DNA of 64,000 nucleotides from Batkoa obscura. Taxonomy: Eukaryota > Entomophthoromycota > Entomophthoromycetes > Entomophthorales > Batkoaceae. The notes under the pieces are model-generated. The model made no database searches, was not told the origin of the DNA, and was given only the letters and a program-made list of their open reading frames with translations. The stretch lies in NCBI GenBank assembly GCA_030770535.1, contig JASVEC010000007.1:186001-250000 (forward strand). Direction: 5' to 3'. Shown here in pieces: positions 34,901 through 46,389 of the stretch (within the stretch, counting starts at the first letter, position 1; the number at the start of each line of letters is the position of its first letter). The position numbers were made by a program, and so were the translations under genes.

Positions 34901-35900
34901 ATATATTGTTCTTACATCTAAGTATCCTTGACTGAATTCACGTAATTTATCATTTCTCTCTCTTAACTTCTTTTTTCTTCTCAAAAACTCTTTCCCTTAC
35001 TTTTTCAATTCTTCAGCTTTGTCCATAATTTGGATCCTTTATACTCCTAGATTTAATCCAAACTCTATATTCTCTAATGTTTTTATATTAACCATTTCAT
35101 TTCCAGAACCTACTTCTTCGATGTATTGGAAATTCATCTCTTCATCCGGCTTCATATCATATTATACCAATTTTGGTATAATATTTTTTGTACACCTTGA
35201 ACTTTTCTAATTTATATTTTTCTAATATGGCTTTTTCCTTTATTCTAGCCTTTTCTCCAATTTGGCCTTTTCCATTTTAATCTTTTGTTTTATTTTGGCC
35301 TTCCCTTATATTTTCTGCAACTGGGTATTCTTTACCTTCAGTTTTTCTCGATGAGTTCAATCTCCTCCAAAGGTTCTTTGTTTTTCTGCTTGTACTTTAT
35401 TACCTCATTTTGCTATGGAATTTTCAATAGTTCCGTTTATTATTTATTATTTTCAACTTTCAAGCTCTCTTCTTGTTTCATACCTTCTATTGGATGCCCC
35501 TTTAATCCTTTTATTTTTTTTTAAAAAGGTCTTCTTTTTGATTTTTTAGTGCTTCCTCTCTTATAATTTTGATTTTTCTGTTCTTTAATTCTGACCCTTG
35601 TGCTTTGTTTGGTTCCTTTAGTAATTTTGTTGCTTGGTGTATAGTTACAAACATATATTTTACCATACTTAATCTCAATCTTGCCTTCTTCATCTCCTTT
35701 TTTAATTTGGAATAGGTGTATAAAGTTTATTTATATTGACTCATCAATTTATTTAACTTTATTTCACTTAATTCTGTTATACCATCTGATGCAATAAAAT
35801 CATCTGCTACAGCACTTTTATCTTATTGATGTTTAATATATTAAATGAAATTTCCTAATAAAATTGCACTTTCTTTTTCTAGTTTTAAACTTATACTTTG
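34901..35900 (-). pseudogene. Coiled-coil gene relic 2 of the array
   Basis: The minus strand reads MDKAEELKK followed by Lys/Arg/Glu-rich code at its 3' end (34910-35020). Near its 5' end it reads VADDFIASDGITELSE (about 35820-35770). The FIASDGI piece is shared, with changes, by relics 3 and 4. Several stops and frame changes. Confidence 0.5.
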
Positions 35901-36139
35901 AATGTTGGTTTTTAAAGTATAAAAAGATTATAGAAAAAAGCCTTAAAAGAAAAAATATTTAGTAGAGTAAAAATCAACCAATAACTATAGCCGATTTTTA
36001 ATACCAATTTTTGCAACGTAATCATTTACAGTTTGAATCGCCATAGCCCAGTTAGTTTCAAATGATTTTATAAGCTAAAATCATATATGTTTACCAAAAC
36101 AAAAAAAAATTCATAATAGCCATAATAAGTAGATAAATT

Positions 36140-37080
36140 TTTATTGATTTTTTTTATAAACCGTTCTTGCTTTTTCACGTTGCTTAACCTTTCACATGAT
36201 CTTTTTCTTCTCACTTTAAACCTTTTTCCCTTTTGGAAATGTCCTGAGTTTTTCTTCCTTAATAAAACAACTTCTTCTATGAATTTTTTTCATTGAATAT
36301 TTGATTTGATGTAAACTTTTCGTTTTTTATTGTTTATATCTCATTACTATCTTCCTCATATTTTATTTCTACAATTTGCATCGCTACTTCATCTTTTACT
36401 TTAGCCTTGACTCCCTCTATTTGCGCCTCAACCCTTGATTCTTCCTCTAATCTAGCCTCTTTTTTCATCCTAACTTCGGTTTTTTCAGATGACTCGTTTT
36501 TGTTCAAGCTCTTTTTTGCATAGTTCACTTTCATCCAAAACTTTTTCTTTTTCTGTTATTAGGTTTGCTGTCATAGTATTCTATTCTCTAAGCTTCGACA
36601 AACTCTATCCCATATCACTTCTTTGATTCTCTAGCCTATGTATTTCTCAATTTGAATAAGTTCGCTTCTAACCCCCATGTTTTTTATTGGACTTTTTCTT
36701 TTTTGACTTTTGAATTACTGTCTCTCTATAATTAATTTTTTTACTATCCAATTTCTATTTTTTCGGTTTCTTAGCGTTTATAAATCCTACGATTGTTTCA
36801 TTCTTTATGATTGATGATTCTTTCCTATAAGACAATTGAAAAGTCTTATCATAAGTTTTAGCTTAACATGTTTCTAAATAGATTCTTATGCTTGGAAAAT
36901 TTATTTAGTAGAATATTACTTTTTCAATTGAGACTATGATATCATCTGATGATATAAACTCCTCTAGTCAAATATCCTAAAACTTATACCTTTTTGCAAG
37001 AGCATACAGAATTTAAACAATAAAATCACTTCCTTCTCCTCAGAATTTGAATCAACATCTCAAGAACCCATTTAAAAAAA
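36140..37080 (-). pseudogene. Coiled-coil gene relic 3 of the array
   Basis: A start-like ATG at about 37071 opens MGS, then a stop, then DVDSNSEEKE and a possible 5' intron. EFISSDDI follows near 36950, and a Lys/Glu-rich run including a 66-codon stretch (36334-36534) with VRMKKEARLEEESRVEAQIE. EEVVLLRKKNSG near 36270 aligns with KEVALLEKEELE of relic 4. Confidence 0.55.
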
Positions 37081-38230
37081 CAAAAAATAAAAAATAAAAA
37101 AGTTAAAATATAAATTTTATTTAAATGAGGTAAAAAATTAACCAATCAATTACATTTATCTTTAAATCACTATTTTTACCATTATAGCCTTTTTAACCTT
37201 TATCTGCTAAAATAGCATTTTATTCAAGTACCAATACAGTTATTAAACATCGGCGCTAGACATTTGATGTAAATTAAAGTATTATTCATTTGTAAATAGC
37301 TGACCTTCGAAATTTTTATACTATTTACATTAGCCTTTAACATTGTAGAGAATACTATTCCTTAATAATAGATTACTATAAGAGTTTTAAAGCTAACCAT
37401 GACACTCTTTCAAAACTGCTCGCAGCTGCATATTCCTTTAGCTAGTTATTCTTACTAAATAAACGTTTTGGGACTTATCCCTTTCAAGAATTTATTATGG
37501 TTGATTTTAAAGTTTATAAATAACCTTGCAAATTCTGTTGTTAAAATACAATAAAAATTTTCGACTCAAAAATTATATAGAAAAATTATAGTAACATTTT
37601 GCTTTAAATAAAACAATGTATTGATCTTTAGTAGCTGCAATAAAAGGAAAACCGGTAGATGAAAAAAGATCTAATAAAAGATCACTGTGATACAATAAAT
37701 AGCTTGAAAAACGCTTAGTAGTAAATTCGGTCTATAATCCAGTATATTAACTAAAGAACCAAGAGATATGGACTTCAAGGGTTTGCCCTCTTAGAAAACT
37801 TTCTATTTTGAAGGACTATATAGAGTTGATTTAGTGAAGAATGGCTGTTATTCTTGAAAGGCAACATCAATTAGAATAACATGATTTACATGACTCTAAT
37901 CCATTTAATTGAAGTAGCAGTGTGTGAGCTACATGATGGAGGGAGTGGTTAAAGCAAAAAGTGATTCTAAGCCAAAGGAGATAGACTTTCAATGAAAGAG
38001 AATGACAGGATCATTAAATACAATTGAAAGATTGATCCCCATCAAGCGTATTGATATAAGTCAGTCGTAGTTTATGGTTCCATTTACAATCAACAAACCA
38101 ATAAAGAATGATATTTAACTCCAATAGATAAACTTACAATAAGGAATAATAAGTTTAAAAGAAAGCTAAAGATAGAAAAACTTTGTAAATATTTATTTGA
38201 AATCAATCAATATTATCAATATTATTTTGT
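37081..38230. other. Spacer between relics 3 and 4, with an unassigned block of different composition
   Basis: From about 37620 to 38200 the base composition is less AT-rich than the surroundings and long purine-rich runs occur, as in decayed coding DNA. All frames are interrupted and I could not match it to a family. Confidence 0.4.
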
Positions 38231-39180
38231 TTAAAAGGTTGCCAAAATTAGACTACAATAAGCATTAAAATTATGAACATCATAGTAATATTGATACGAG
38301 ATAATCTTTATTATCTTAGTTCGTGATTTACCCTCACTTTTTGGCATTTTCAGTGTTTCATGTAACCTTTTCCTCTTCTCTTTAGCCTCCCTACTTTTTT
38401 GTAGATCCTCTAACTCTTCCTTTTCCAATAGCGCAACTTCTTTCGCGAGTTGATTCCTATCCATTTCTTGATATAAAATAGATTGAACGCCTTGTGTTGT
38501 TTGGATTTTAATCGTTTCTTCCTCTGGTTTTATTTCTTCTACTACTTTTATTACACCCTATTCTTCCTCTGATTTAACTTTAACATTTATTGTTTGGAAT
38601 TTATTCTTTTTTCTAAGCTGGTATTTTGCTTTATCTATTTACCCCTTCCAATCTAGCCTCTTCTCTCATTCTAACCTTCTCTTGTACCCTAATTTTTTCT
38701 CTCCTTATAGTCTCTTCTTCCAATCTAGTCTTTTCTTTTTGGTTATTTTTGGCTCTTAGTTCTTTCTTGAAAGCTTGGACATTCTACATAAGTTCTTTAT
38801 TTTTTTTCTTCTACAGCTATTACTTATATCTTCTTCTGTGCAATTTCCAATGATTCTGTATCTAATGTTCCATTTTTAATATTCAAATCGAGCTCTTTCT
38901 ATGATATTTCCGAAAGATCCGAGTCTAGTTCTTCTTTTTCCTTTTTCAAACTCTCTCCTTGTCTCATAATTTCTAGTAAATCTAGCTTTATTTTTCTTGA
39001 TTTATCAAGAATTTGTTTTTTCAAATTTCAATTGTCGACCTTCCGATGCCAGCCCGTGTAGCTCGTTTGAAGTTTTTAGAGATTCTATGAGTATTTCATT
39101 AGATGCAATCAACGTTTCACAAGATCCAATTTAGTTTTTGTCATCTTATCATATCTTAATTTACTATAAGCCTAAAAAGT
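38231..39180 (-). pseudogene. Coiled-coil gene relic 4 of the array
   Basis: Its best piece, 38464-38231, opens MDRNQLAKEVALLEKEELED and continues LQKSREAKEKRKRLHETLK, a clean heptad-type coiled coil. Upstream LIASNEILIESLKTSNEL (about 39100) corresponds to FIASDGI of relic 2 and FISSDDI of relic 3. The middle is interrupted. Confidence 0.55.
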
Positions 39181-39639
39181 TTAAATAGCTGCTTAATTTT
39201 AAAAGATACTTTTTTGCTTGAACCTATCATATTTTGTGCTATAATAATCTCGATCGATTTGATATTGTTAGCTTAGTATTATTTAATAATTAGATTACAT
39301 TTAATATAATAAATTACATTGTCTTTTTCAGTATTTAAATTTGCATAAATTCATTTCTAATTAGTTAGAATCAAAACCTAAGAGACAAACTATGCTGAAA
39401 TACTCTTACTAAGGTTGAAAAACCAACCATAGCTATAGTAAATTTCTGAATTTTAAACATTCTGATTATTACTTTTAGTCAATGATGTTGGGCTCTTGTT
39501 TTGTTAAGCAATAGTATTATAATATAAATAGCAGAAACAACAGATGTTTAAAAAAAATCAATAATAAAAGAATATAATGTGGACGATAATTTTTGTTAAA
39601 TCTATTCATAATTCATTATTAAGTTTCAAAATCCTTTAA

Positions 39640-40395
39640 TAATTCATATAATCTCTTATTTCACTTTTATTTGTTTTTGCTAAAATCATAAATTTCCTTT
39701 TTCCAATAAAGTATTACTTTACTTAAGTTCCTTCTTATCCAACTCTTGGCTTAATACGCCTTGTTCTCTTTTGATAGTATATTAATACTTCCTTCATCCG
39801 ATTTTTCTTCTCCTTTCACTACTTGTGATACAGTGTCCTCTTCATTTCCTGATTTAGATTTTTCTTCCATCTTACGTAATTGACTATTTTTTATCACCAG
39901 TTCTCTTTCTTTATTACGAATAACCTTTAGTATCTCTATATTCTTTTTTTTAATATCTATTATCTTAGCATTATTTTTTGAAAGTTCCAATAGATCGGTT
40001 TCCAACTTTTGTTTTTTAGTGTTCAAGTTTCCTTCATCTTTAATAACTTCCGACTTCCTGTTTTTTAATATTGCTTCTTCTAATCTCTTTATATACTCCA
40101 GTGTCTGTAAGTTTCCTTCTTTTATGTTCATCTTTGCTTTCAGCATCTTTAAATATAATTTTAACCATCTTATTTCTCCTTTTAGTTCCGAATAAATCTA
40201 AATAGTAGATTAGTCTATAACTAGAGCTCAATTTTATATAGTTGAATTTACCATCTCTTCTGTCGTTATAGGTTCACTTGAACTACCACTACTTGTCTAA
40301 CACTATTTAATAAATTGAATAATATTTAAACAATAAAAATTACCTTTCCTTTTGAACTATTTGAGCTATTTATTTGTGAATTCATAATAAATAAA
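39640..40395 (-). pseudogene. Coiled-coil gene relic 5 (best preserved unit)
   Basis: The 5' end still reads as two exons, MNSQINSSNSSKGK (from 40390) and TSSGSSSEPITTEEM (about 40300-40245), separated by a GT-AG intron of about 45 bp. A 131-codon open run (40146-39751) encodes almost pure coiled coil, including LKNRKSEVIKDEGNLNTKKQ and IRNKERELVIKNSQLRKMEE. Stops separate the two parts, so the gene is probably dead or strongly altered. It gives the best view of the ancestral protein: a Ser-rich head and a long Lys/Glu coiled coil. Confidence 0.55.
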
Positions 40396-40619
40396 TTTAA
40401 AACTTAAAATCCTGATCATTTTGAAAAAATTTGACTTAAATAGTATGCTAAAACCGAAATAAGAAATCAACCAATAGGCGCGAGCTAACTTAAAGCTACT
40501 ATTTTAACGTCATTATTAAGTTAGTATGAATTAATAACAATGCTATTGTTACTACGATGATTTTTAAATATAAATATAAGAAATTAAAGTTGTAATAAAT
40601 ACAACAATGGTATTGCTAA

Positions 40620-41570
40620 AAAAACTAAGTTTTAATGTTTTTTTATGATTTACTTGGAACTTAGCATCCCTTAGTATTTCGCATGACCTCTATTTTTATA
40701 AACAGTTTTTCTTTATTTAGTAAAACGCAATCTCTATTGAATGCTTACCACTTGTTTTTAATTTTGATATTTGTCTTTTCACGCTATTTATATTTTAATT
40801 CATCCTCTGCTACACATGACCTTTTCTATAGCATAGATATCTTTCCCCTTTAGAGCTTTTTCGTCTTAGTGTCCCCTTTTATTATAGCACTCATTTCAGT
40901 CATAGTTCCTTTTATTATTTCAAGTTTGATTTTAACTCCGATTTCTCTCTTGATTTAAATTACTCTAGTACTCTAGTACTCTAGCTTTTTCTTTCAAAAC
41001 AGCTCCTTCTATCATTATAGCACCTTTTGTCTTATTGTTTCAGTCCAGCTATCTCTCCTAACATTCTAACATTCTAGCATTTTCATTTATTTGTGCTTCA
41101 TAGTTATTAGCCTTTTCTTTTTCATTACTTTATGCTGATAACTCATCATTGTTCTTTTGTGCTGTTTTTCTCTGCTACTCTCACTTCTGAGTTTCTGTGG
41201 ATCCGATTTCAAACCTTTATTTCTTTTCCAGAATTTTGAAGGTAAATACAACTCTCCAGCTTAAGCTTTGGGTTATCCTATGTAGGTTTTTAAGGATCCT
41301 TGATCTTTTTTTCAAAACACTTACTTTGTATGGATCCAACCATCTTATTGGTTCCATTAATGTATGTAAACGACGCTTTATTGATCCGGACTCATCTATT
41401 TTATCATTGATTATTATTTCTATCTTTGTTATCTAGTAAAATTCAGTGTATGTACTTAAATTTAAATTGCATTATTATCTTATGCTTTTCGGTATTGGAA
41501 TTGCACTTATGAAAGTTTGTTAAAAAACTATCAACTACTGAATCCTCTTAAACTTTAATTCATGACCTCC
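40620..41570 (-). pseudogene. Coiled-coil gene relic 6 of the array
   Basis: The 3' end on the minus strand (about 40745-40660) aligns with relics 1, 3 and 4 as EIAFY..KKNCL.K.RSCEIL. The rest is pyrimidine-rich on the plus strand with short repeats such as CTCTAGTA. The most decayed unit. Confidence 0.45.
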
Positions 41571-41775
41571 ACGCAACCATTAAACCTCACCAATCATCAA
41601 TAATTTTCCCACCATTTTTATTCAATTTTAATAAGCTTCTACCAATGATTTCATTTTCATTTTCATTTAATAAGATAAAATTAGCACTCAAAATAAATAG
41701 CATTCAAAACTGTTAAATTTATACTTGGAACTTTTAATAATTTTAATAATTTTAACAATTTTAACAATTTTAACA

Positions 41776-44705
41776 ATGTCAAGTCCAAAATTAAAAAATA
41801 ATCCAATAATCAATGGCGGATCACAAAAGCAGGGTTCAGGTTCAAGTAGCCACAGAAGTGGTGGTGGAAGTGGTGGGGGTAAAGTGACGAAATTTATTGA
41901 TTTAACAAATAAAAAATTAACTGAATTACCAAGTGATTTGGAAAGTTATAAAGTTGGATTAGAAAAGTAAGTAAAATGAATGTTGTAGAAATAATTAAGT
42001 ATTAAACATTAATAATTATCTATTTTTTAGATTGAGTTTATTTTATAATCAATTATCCACATTACCAAAATTTTTAAAGAATTTTGAACATTTAGTCCAT
42101 TTAAATTTAAGGTCAAATAATTTTACTGAGTTTCCTAAAGTGGTGGGTTTAAATTTAATAATTGATAAATTAATACAATGAATTAACACTACTTTATTAT
42201 TAATCTAGCTATGCTATTTACCCAATTTAGAGATCTTAGACATATCTAGAAATAAGTTAAGGATGTTACCTAAAGAAGCTAATAACTTATTAGAGTTAAG
42301 GGTAATTAAGCTAGATAAATAAAATCTATAATACATCATATTGACTATTACTATAGATGCTTAATATCAGTAAAAATCATTTAGTCACACTACCTTCTTA
42401 CATCGGGAAAATGCATCGGTTAGAAATTTTAAAAATTGAAAACAATCCATTCCATCCCAGTTTAGAGCTATTAGATAAAGTAAAAATAGAAGACAAAGTG
42501 AAATGGTTAGTTCAATTAAAAAAATATTTATTAGAGAGAGAAAATAATCAAATTAATTTCAATCGAAATCATCGTTCTACTTTAAATACTCATCATTCAG
42601 AAAACAAGTTAAAAATATCTAAAGCAAAAACAATTGGTGGATTGAAATCGAAGCCTATTAATATACCAAATAAAAAAGAAAGTACCAGTAAAGTAGATAT
42701 AGAAGAGAGTCATAATGAGTTTAAAGATAATGATTTGGAACATGAAAGCAGGTAAAATAAGTTATAAAATATATTATAATTGATATTTAGAATAAATTTT
42801 AGTGATGTTGAATCCAGTTATACAAATGAGAGATTATCAATAAATAATAATGGTAATAGTAATATGAGAGATCGAATGAATTCATATGATAGTGCTATGA
42901 TATCCCCAAATAATAATACCCATAATAAATTACAATTATGTGATGAATTTGAATTTAATAAACAAAGAAGTCGAATGAATTCAGTAGATCAACTAAAATC
43001 ACCAACAAAGGAAAGAAGTCGAATGAATTCAATAGATGAAATAAAGCCTAAAAAAGAAGCCATTAATTTGAGTAGTTTAGATGAATTTAATTTAACAAGT
43101 AAAGAAAGAAGTCGTATGAATTCATTAGAAGAAAACAAACATCACTTGAAACAAAGAGGTCGATTAAATTCATTAGATCAAAATGGGGTGACTATTAAAG
43201 TTAATAAAGTTAAAGAGATTGGAACACTTAGTGAAGAAATAGAAGAAAATATTAATAGTAGTGATATATATAATAGTAGAAAAAGTTCGCCTGATAATTC
43301 AAAGGGATATTTAGAATGTCAAAATAATAAACAAGGTAATAATAAGCAAATTGAAGAAAATCATAGTGGAAATATAACTACATTCAGTGATGAAGAAAAT
43401 AACAGTAAAAGTTTATCTGATTCTAATGAGGATCACTCAGAAGGTAATAGTGATTCAACAGAAAGTTTAGAAATTAAAACCATTAAGCCAAAGAAAAAGA
43501 TGAGTATTAAAGCGAAACAAATGGACATCAAAATGAAAAAAAAGAATAAGAATAACAAACTAATGGATCGATCAATTAGTTTAAGGTTACCTAAAGAAAA
43601 ATATGAAATGAATTATACTTCAGATGAAGAAAATAATGAAGATCAATTGATATTGTTAAAAAAATGCCAATTAAAATTAATCAAATATCAACAAAAGGTC
43701 AATAAAACACAAGATAAAGAAATATTAGAAAGTAATATAATATTATTAGATATAATTTATTCAATACAATTATTATTAGACCGGTTTTATCCATATATTA
43801 CTATAATAAATCAATTAGAAATAACTAAAGAATATCAAAAAACAATTAGTAATTTAATGAATTGTATTAATTTTGAGTTCAAATTGAAATGGGTTAAATC
43901 ATTAATCCTCAGTTTAAGAAATTTAATTCAATTAATACAAATTCAATTTAATCAAATTGATAATAATTTAATTAAAAATTTAGCTTTTGTTTTACATGAA
44001 GCAACCTTATTTTTAAGACAAGCTTATATTAATTTATTAAATTTATTTAATACAAATAAAAAAGTAGTTACTTTTAAACAAGAAAAAAATAATCAATTCG
44101 AATACCAAGAACAAAGTCATAAATTAAAGTCGAATGTTAATATTGAAGATAATGTTAATAGTAATACTGACAATGATAACAACATAATTAATCCCCTCAA
44201 TGATTCCACTCCACAAGAAGAAGAAACAAGTAAATCACAAGAGCTATATAATAGTGTCAGTACATGTACTCAGATAGCATTTAAAGCGATCCAGTTATTG
44301 TGTATTGAATATAAAATATCTGAAAAAGATAGGGATCGAGATCGAGGTAATTTATTATCCCCCATTCATGGAGGTGATATGTTAAATTTTGATACAAATG
44401 AAACTAAGGATTTATCTACAATTATCAGTTATATTATTGCAGCTGAAGATTCGACTCAACTATTAGTATCTAGTTTAAATTTAATCGCGAATTGTGAAGA
44501 GCTTCCTCCCTACCTTTGGCAACGATTTTTACAGGATAATTCCAAATTTTTAAAAGATATATTTCAATTGATTGATAGTATTAAAGGAAATAGTAAAGAG
44601 TTTGACTTGAGTTTGAAGGAAAGTGTTAAGGGATTAATTAAGGAGGCAAAAGTATTAATTATACTATTAAATCAAATGGATTTAAAATGTTTGGATGGGA
44701 GTTAA
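41776..44705 (+). CDS. SOG2: Sog2-like leucine-rich-repeat protein of the RAM (NDR kinase) network
   Basis: Exons 41776-41966, 42031-42142, 42209-42301, 42357-42751 and 42791-44705 give 901 residues. A Gly/Ser-rich head leads into four 23-residue LRRs with the LNLRSNNFTEFP, LDISRNKLRMLP and LNISKNHLVTLP signature. A long low-complexity linker follows, then an all-helical C-terminal half (YNSVSTCTQIAFKAIQLL ... AAEDSTQLLVSSLNLI ... VKGLIKEAKVLIILLNQM) in the place of the SOG2 domain. Known role: scaffold of the pathway that activates Cbk1/NDR kinase in polarity and cell separation. The linker has five copies of an R-x-R-M/L-N-S-x-D/E motif (residues of 42870-43180), which fits AGC-kinase phosphorylation. 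The LRR spacing of exactly 23 residues fixes the exon 2/3 junction. An upstream in-frame non-ATG region was not used as start. Confidence 0.72.
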
Positions 44706-44824
44706 TTAAGTATTTTTTAATCTAATAAAACTTTAAAATTTTATACTATTTTTTGAATTTTGTTTATAAAATAAAATCTAAAAATTACGTTTTCATTTTC
44801 TTAATTCTAATTTCTTCAAATAAC

Positions 44825-46356
44825 ATGAAAAAAAACAAATTAATTCATAAACCTTTACCTTTAATCCCATCCATTATTGGTAGTTTTCGAGTAACAAAAC
44901 GAATATTAAATCCAACTGAACAACAAAATAAATCCGAGGCTAATAAATATCTAAGTAAAGCCATTGATTTTAGTGATGATTCGAATTATGCAGCTATTTC
45001 TTTTGAAGATAATTCCATTAATTTAATTGATTGTACAAATGGAACGTAAGTTTAAGTTATAATAATGATATAATAATAATAGATAATAATAACTTTCAAT
45101 TATTGACATTGATTTTACTTTTATTATAGCTTAAAAACTAGTCTTTATAGTAAAAAATATGGTGTAGGTGTGATAAAATTCAGTCATTCAATAGATAAAT
45201 TAATCTATGCTTCCGATCCTTCTGTGAAATCCGATGAAATAATTATTCGCTATCTCTCTCTTCCAGATAATCGATACATCCGTTATTTTCGTGGGCATAC
45301 GGATTTAGTGTCTTCCCTTCAAGTTTCTCCTCATGAAGATACCTTTTTTAGTGCTTCAATGGATAAAACAGTTCGATTTTGGGATATCAGAAATGATGGC
45401 GAAGTGGTAATAATCTTGATTATTTTTCAAAGTTTATTGTAAGATAATTGAGAATTAATGAATATTTTTATTTTTGATTAGTTAAAATTTGGTATCAAAG
45501 GAAATACACATCTTGGTTTAGATCCCACCGGTAGAGTATTAGCTGTTGCAGATCAAGGTAGAGGGGGTATTACATTGTTTGATATTCGAAAGATTCAACA
45601 GGTAACATTTGAATTAATATTAACATTTAAAAAAAGATCAATAGGAATAATTCAAATTAATCTATTTTTTTAGGGAGGATTTCAATATTTTAATATTGAA
45701 ACACCAACTAGTTGTAAATGGACAAGTTTAAAATTTACAAATGATGGAGAAAATTTATTATTAACAACAAATGGTGCTTATCATCATGTATTTAATGCTT
45801 TTGATGGAAGGAAATCTATGATGCCTTTATTTCGATCCAAAGTTATACCAAATTCATTAAATAATGAATATTCACTATTAAATAATGGAGCAGATGTTTC
45901 TATTTCTCCAGATGGTAGATTTGTATTTTCAGGTAAAAATAATTTATTGTATATATTTAATATTAATAATCAATTAATAACTAATAACTAATAATTATTT
46001 TATTACACATTATTATTGTAGGATGTTATGATGGTACATTAGATATATGGGACTTAAAATATGAGAAATATGATTCCTATAATCTTCAATATAAATTTTA
46101 TCCGGCTATAAAGTCTTTAATATCTCATAAAAATACGCCAATAACAACAGTTGGTTTTAATCCAGGTTATATGAGTTTATTAACAGGTTCATATGATTTA
46201 GCTTGTTGGCAACCTAATTTATTTAATTTATTTAATTTGAATGATAAATTTCATTTCAATGCTAAATTAGAAGATTATAAAAATAATCAAGAAGAGAGTA
46301 TTATTAATGAAAATAATAATAATAATAATAATAATATTAATAATAACAATAAATAA
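44825..46356 (+). CDS. SWD2: Swd2/WDR82-like WD40 protein (COMPASS and 3'-end processing)
   Basis: Exons 44825-45045, 45130-45406, 45482-45601, 45674-45932 and 46022-46356. The product follows human WDR82 closely: GSFRVTKRIL (LRSFRVAKVF), TSLYSKKYGVGVIKFSHS (RTLYSKKYGVDLIRYTHA), IIRYLSLPDNRYIRYFRGHT ([20 protein letters not shown]), SMDKTVRFWDIR, SCKWTSLKFTNDGENLLLTT and a closing ACWQP (human AFWLP). Known role: subunit of the Set1/COMPASS H3K4 methyltransferase and of the cleavage/polyadenylation machinery. The C-terminus carries an Asn tract encoded by an AAT microsatellite, probably a lineage-specific tail. The stop is only 33 bp from the stop of the convergent Vps34 gene. Confidence 0.9.
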
Positions 46357-46389
46357 TTTAATTTATTTAATTTAATTTAATTTGAATTT

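Noticed and set aside
34901-35524. Plus-strand hydrophobic frames in the relic array
   Set aside because: Same artefact: Lys/Glu-rich code on one strand reads as Phe/Leu/Ser on the other.
37620-38200. Possible retroelement or gene relic of less AT-rich DNA
   Set aside because: No catalytic motif could be found in any frame, so it is reported only as an unassigned block.
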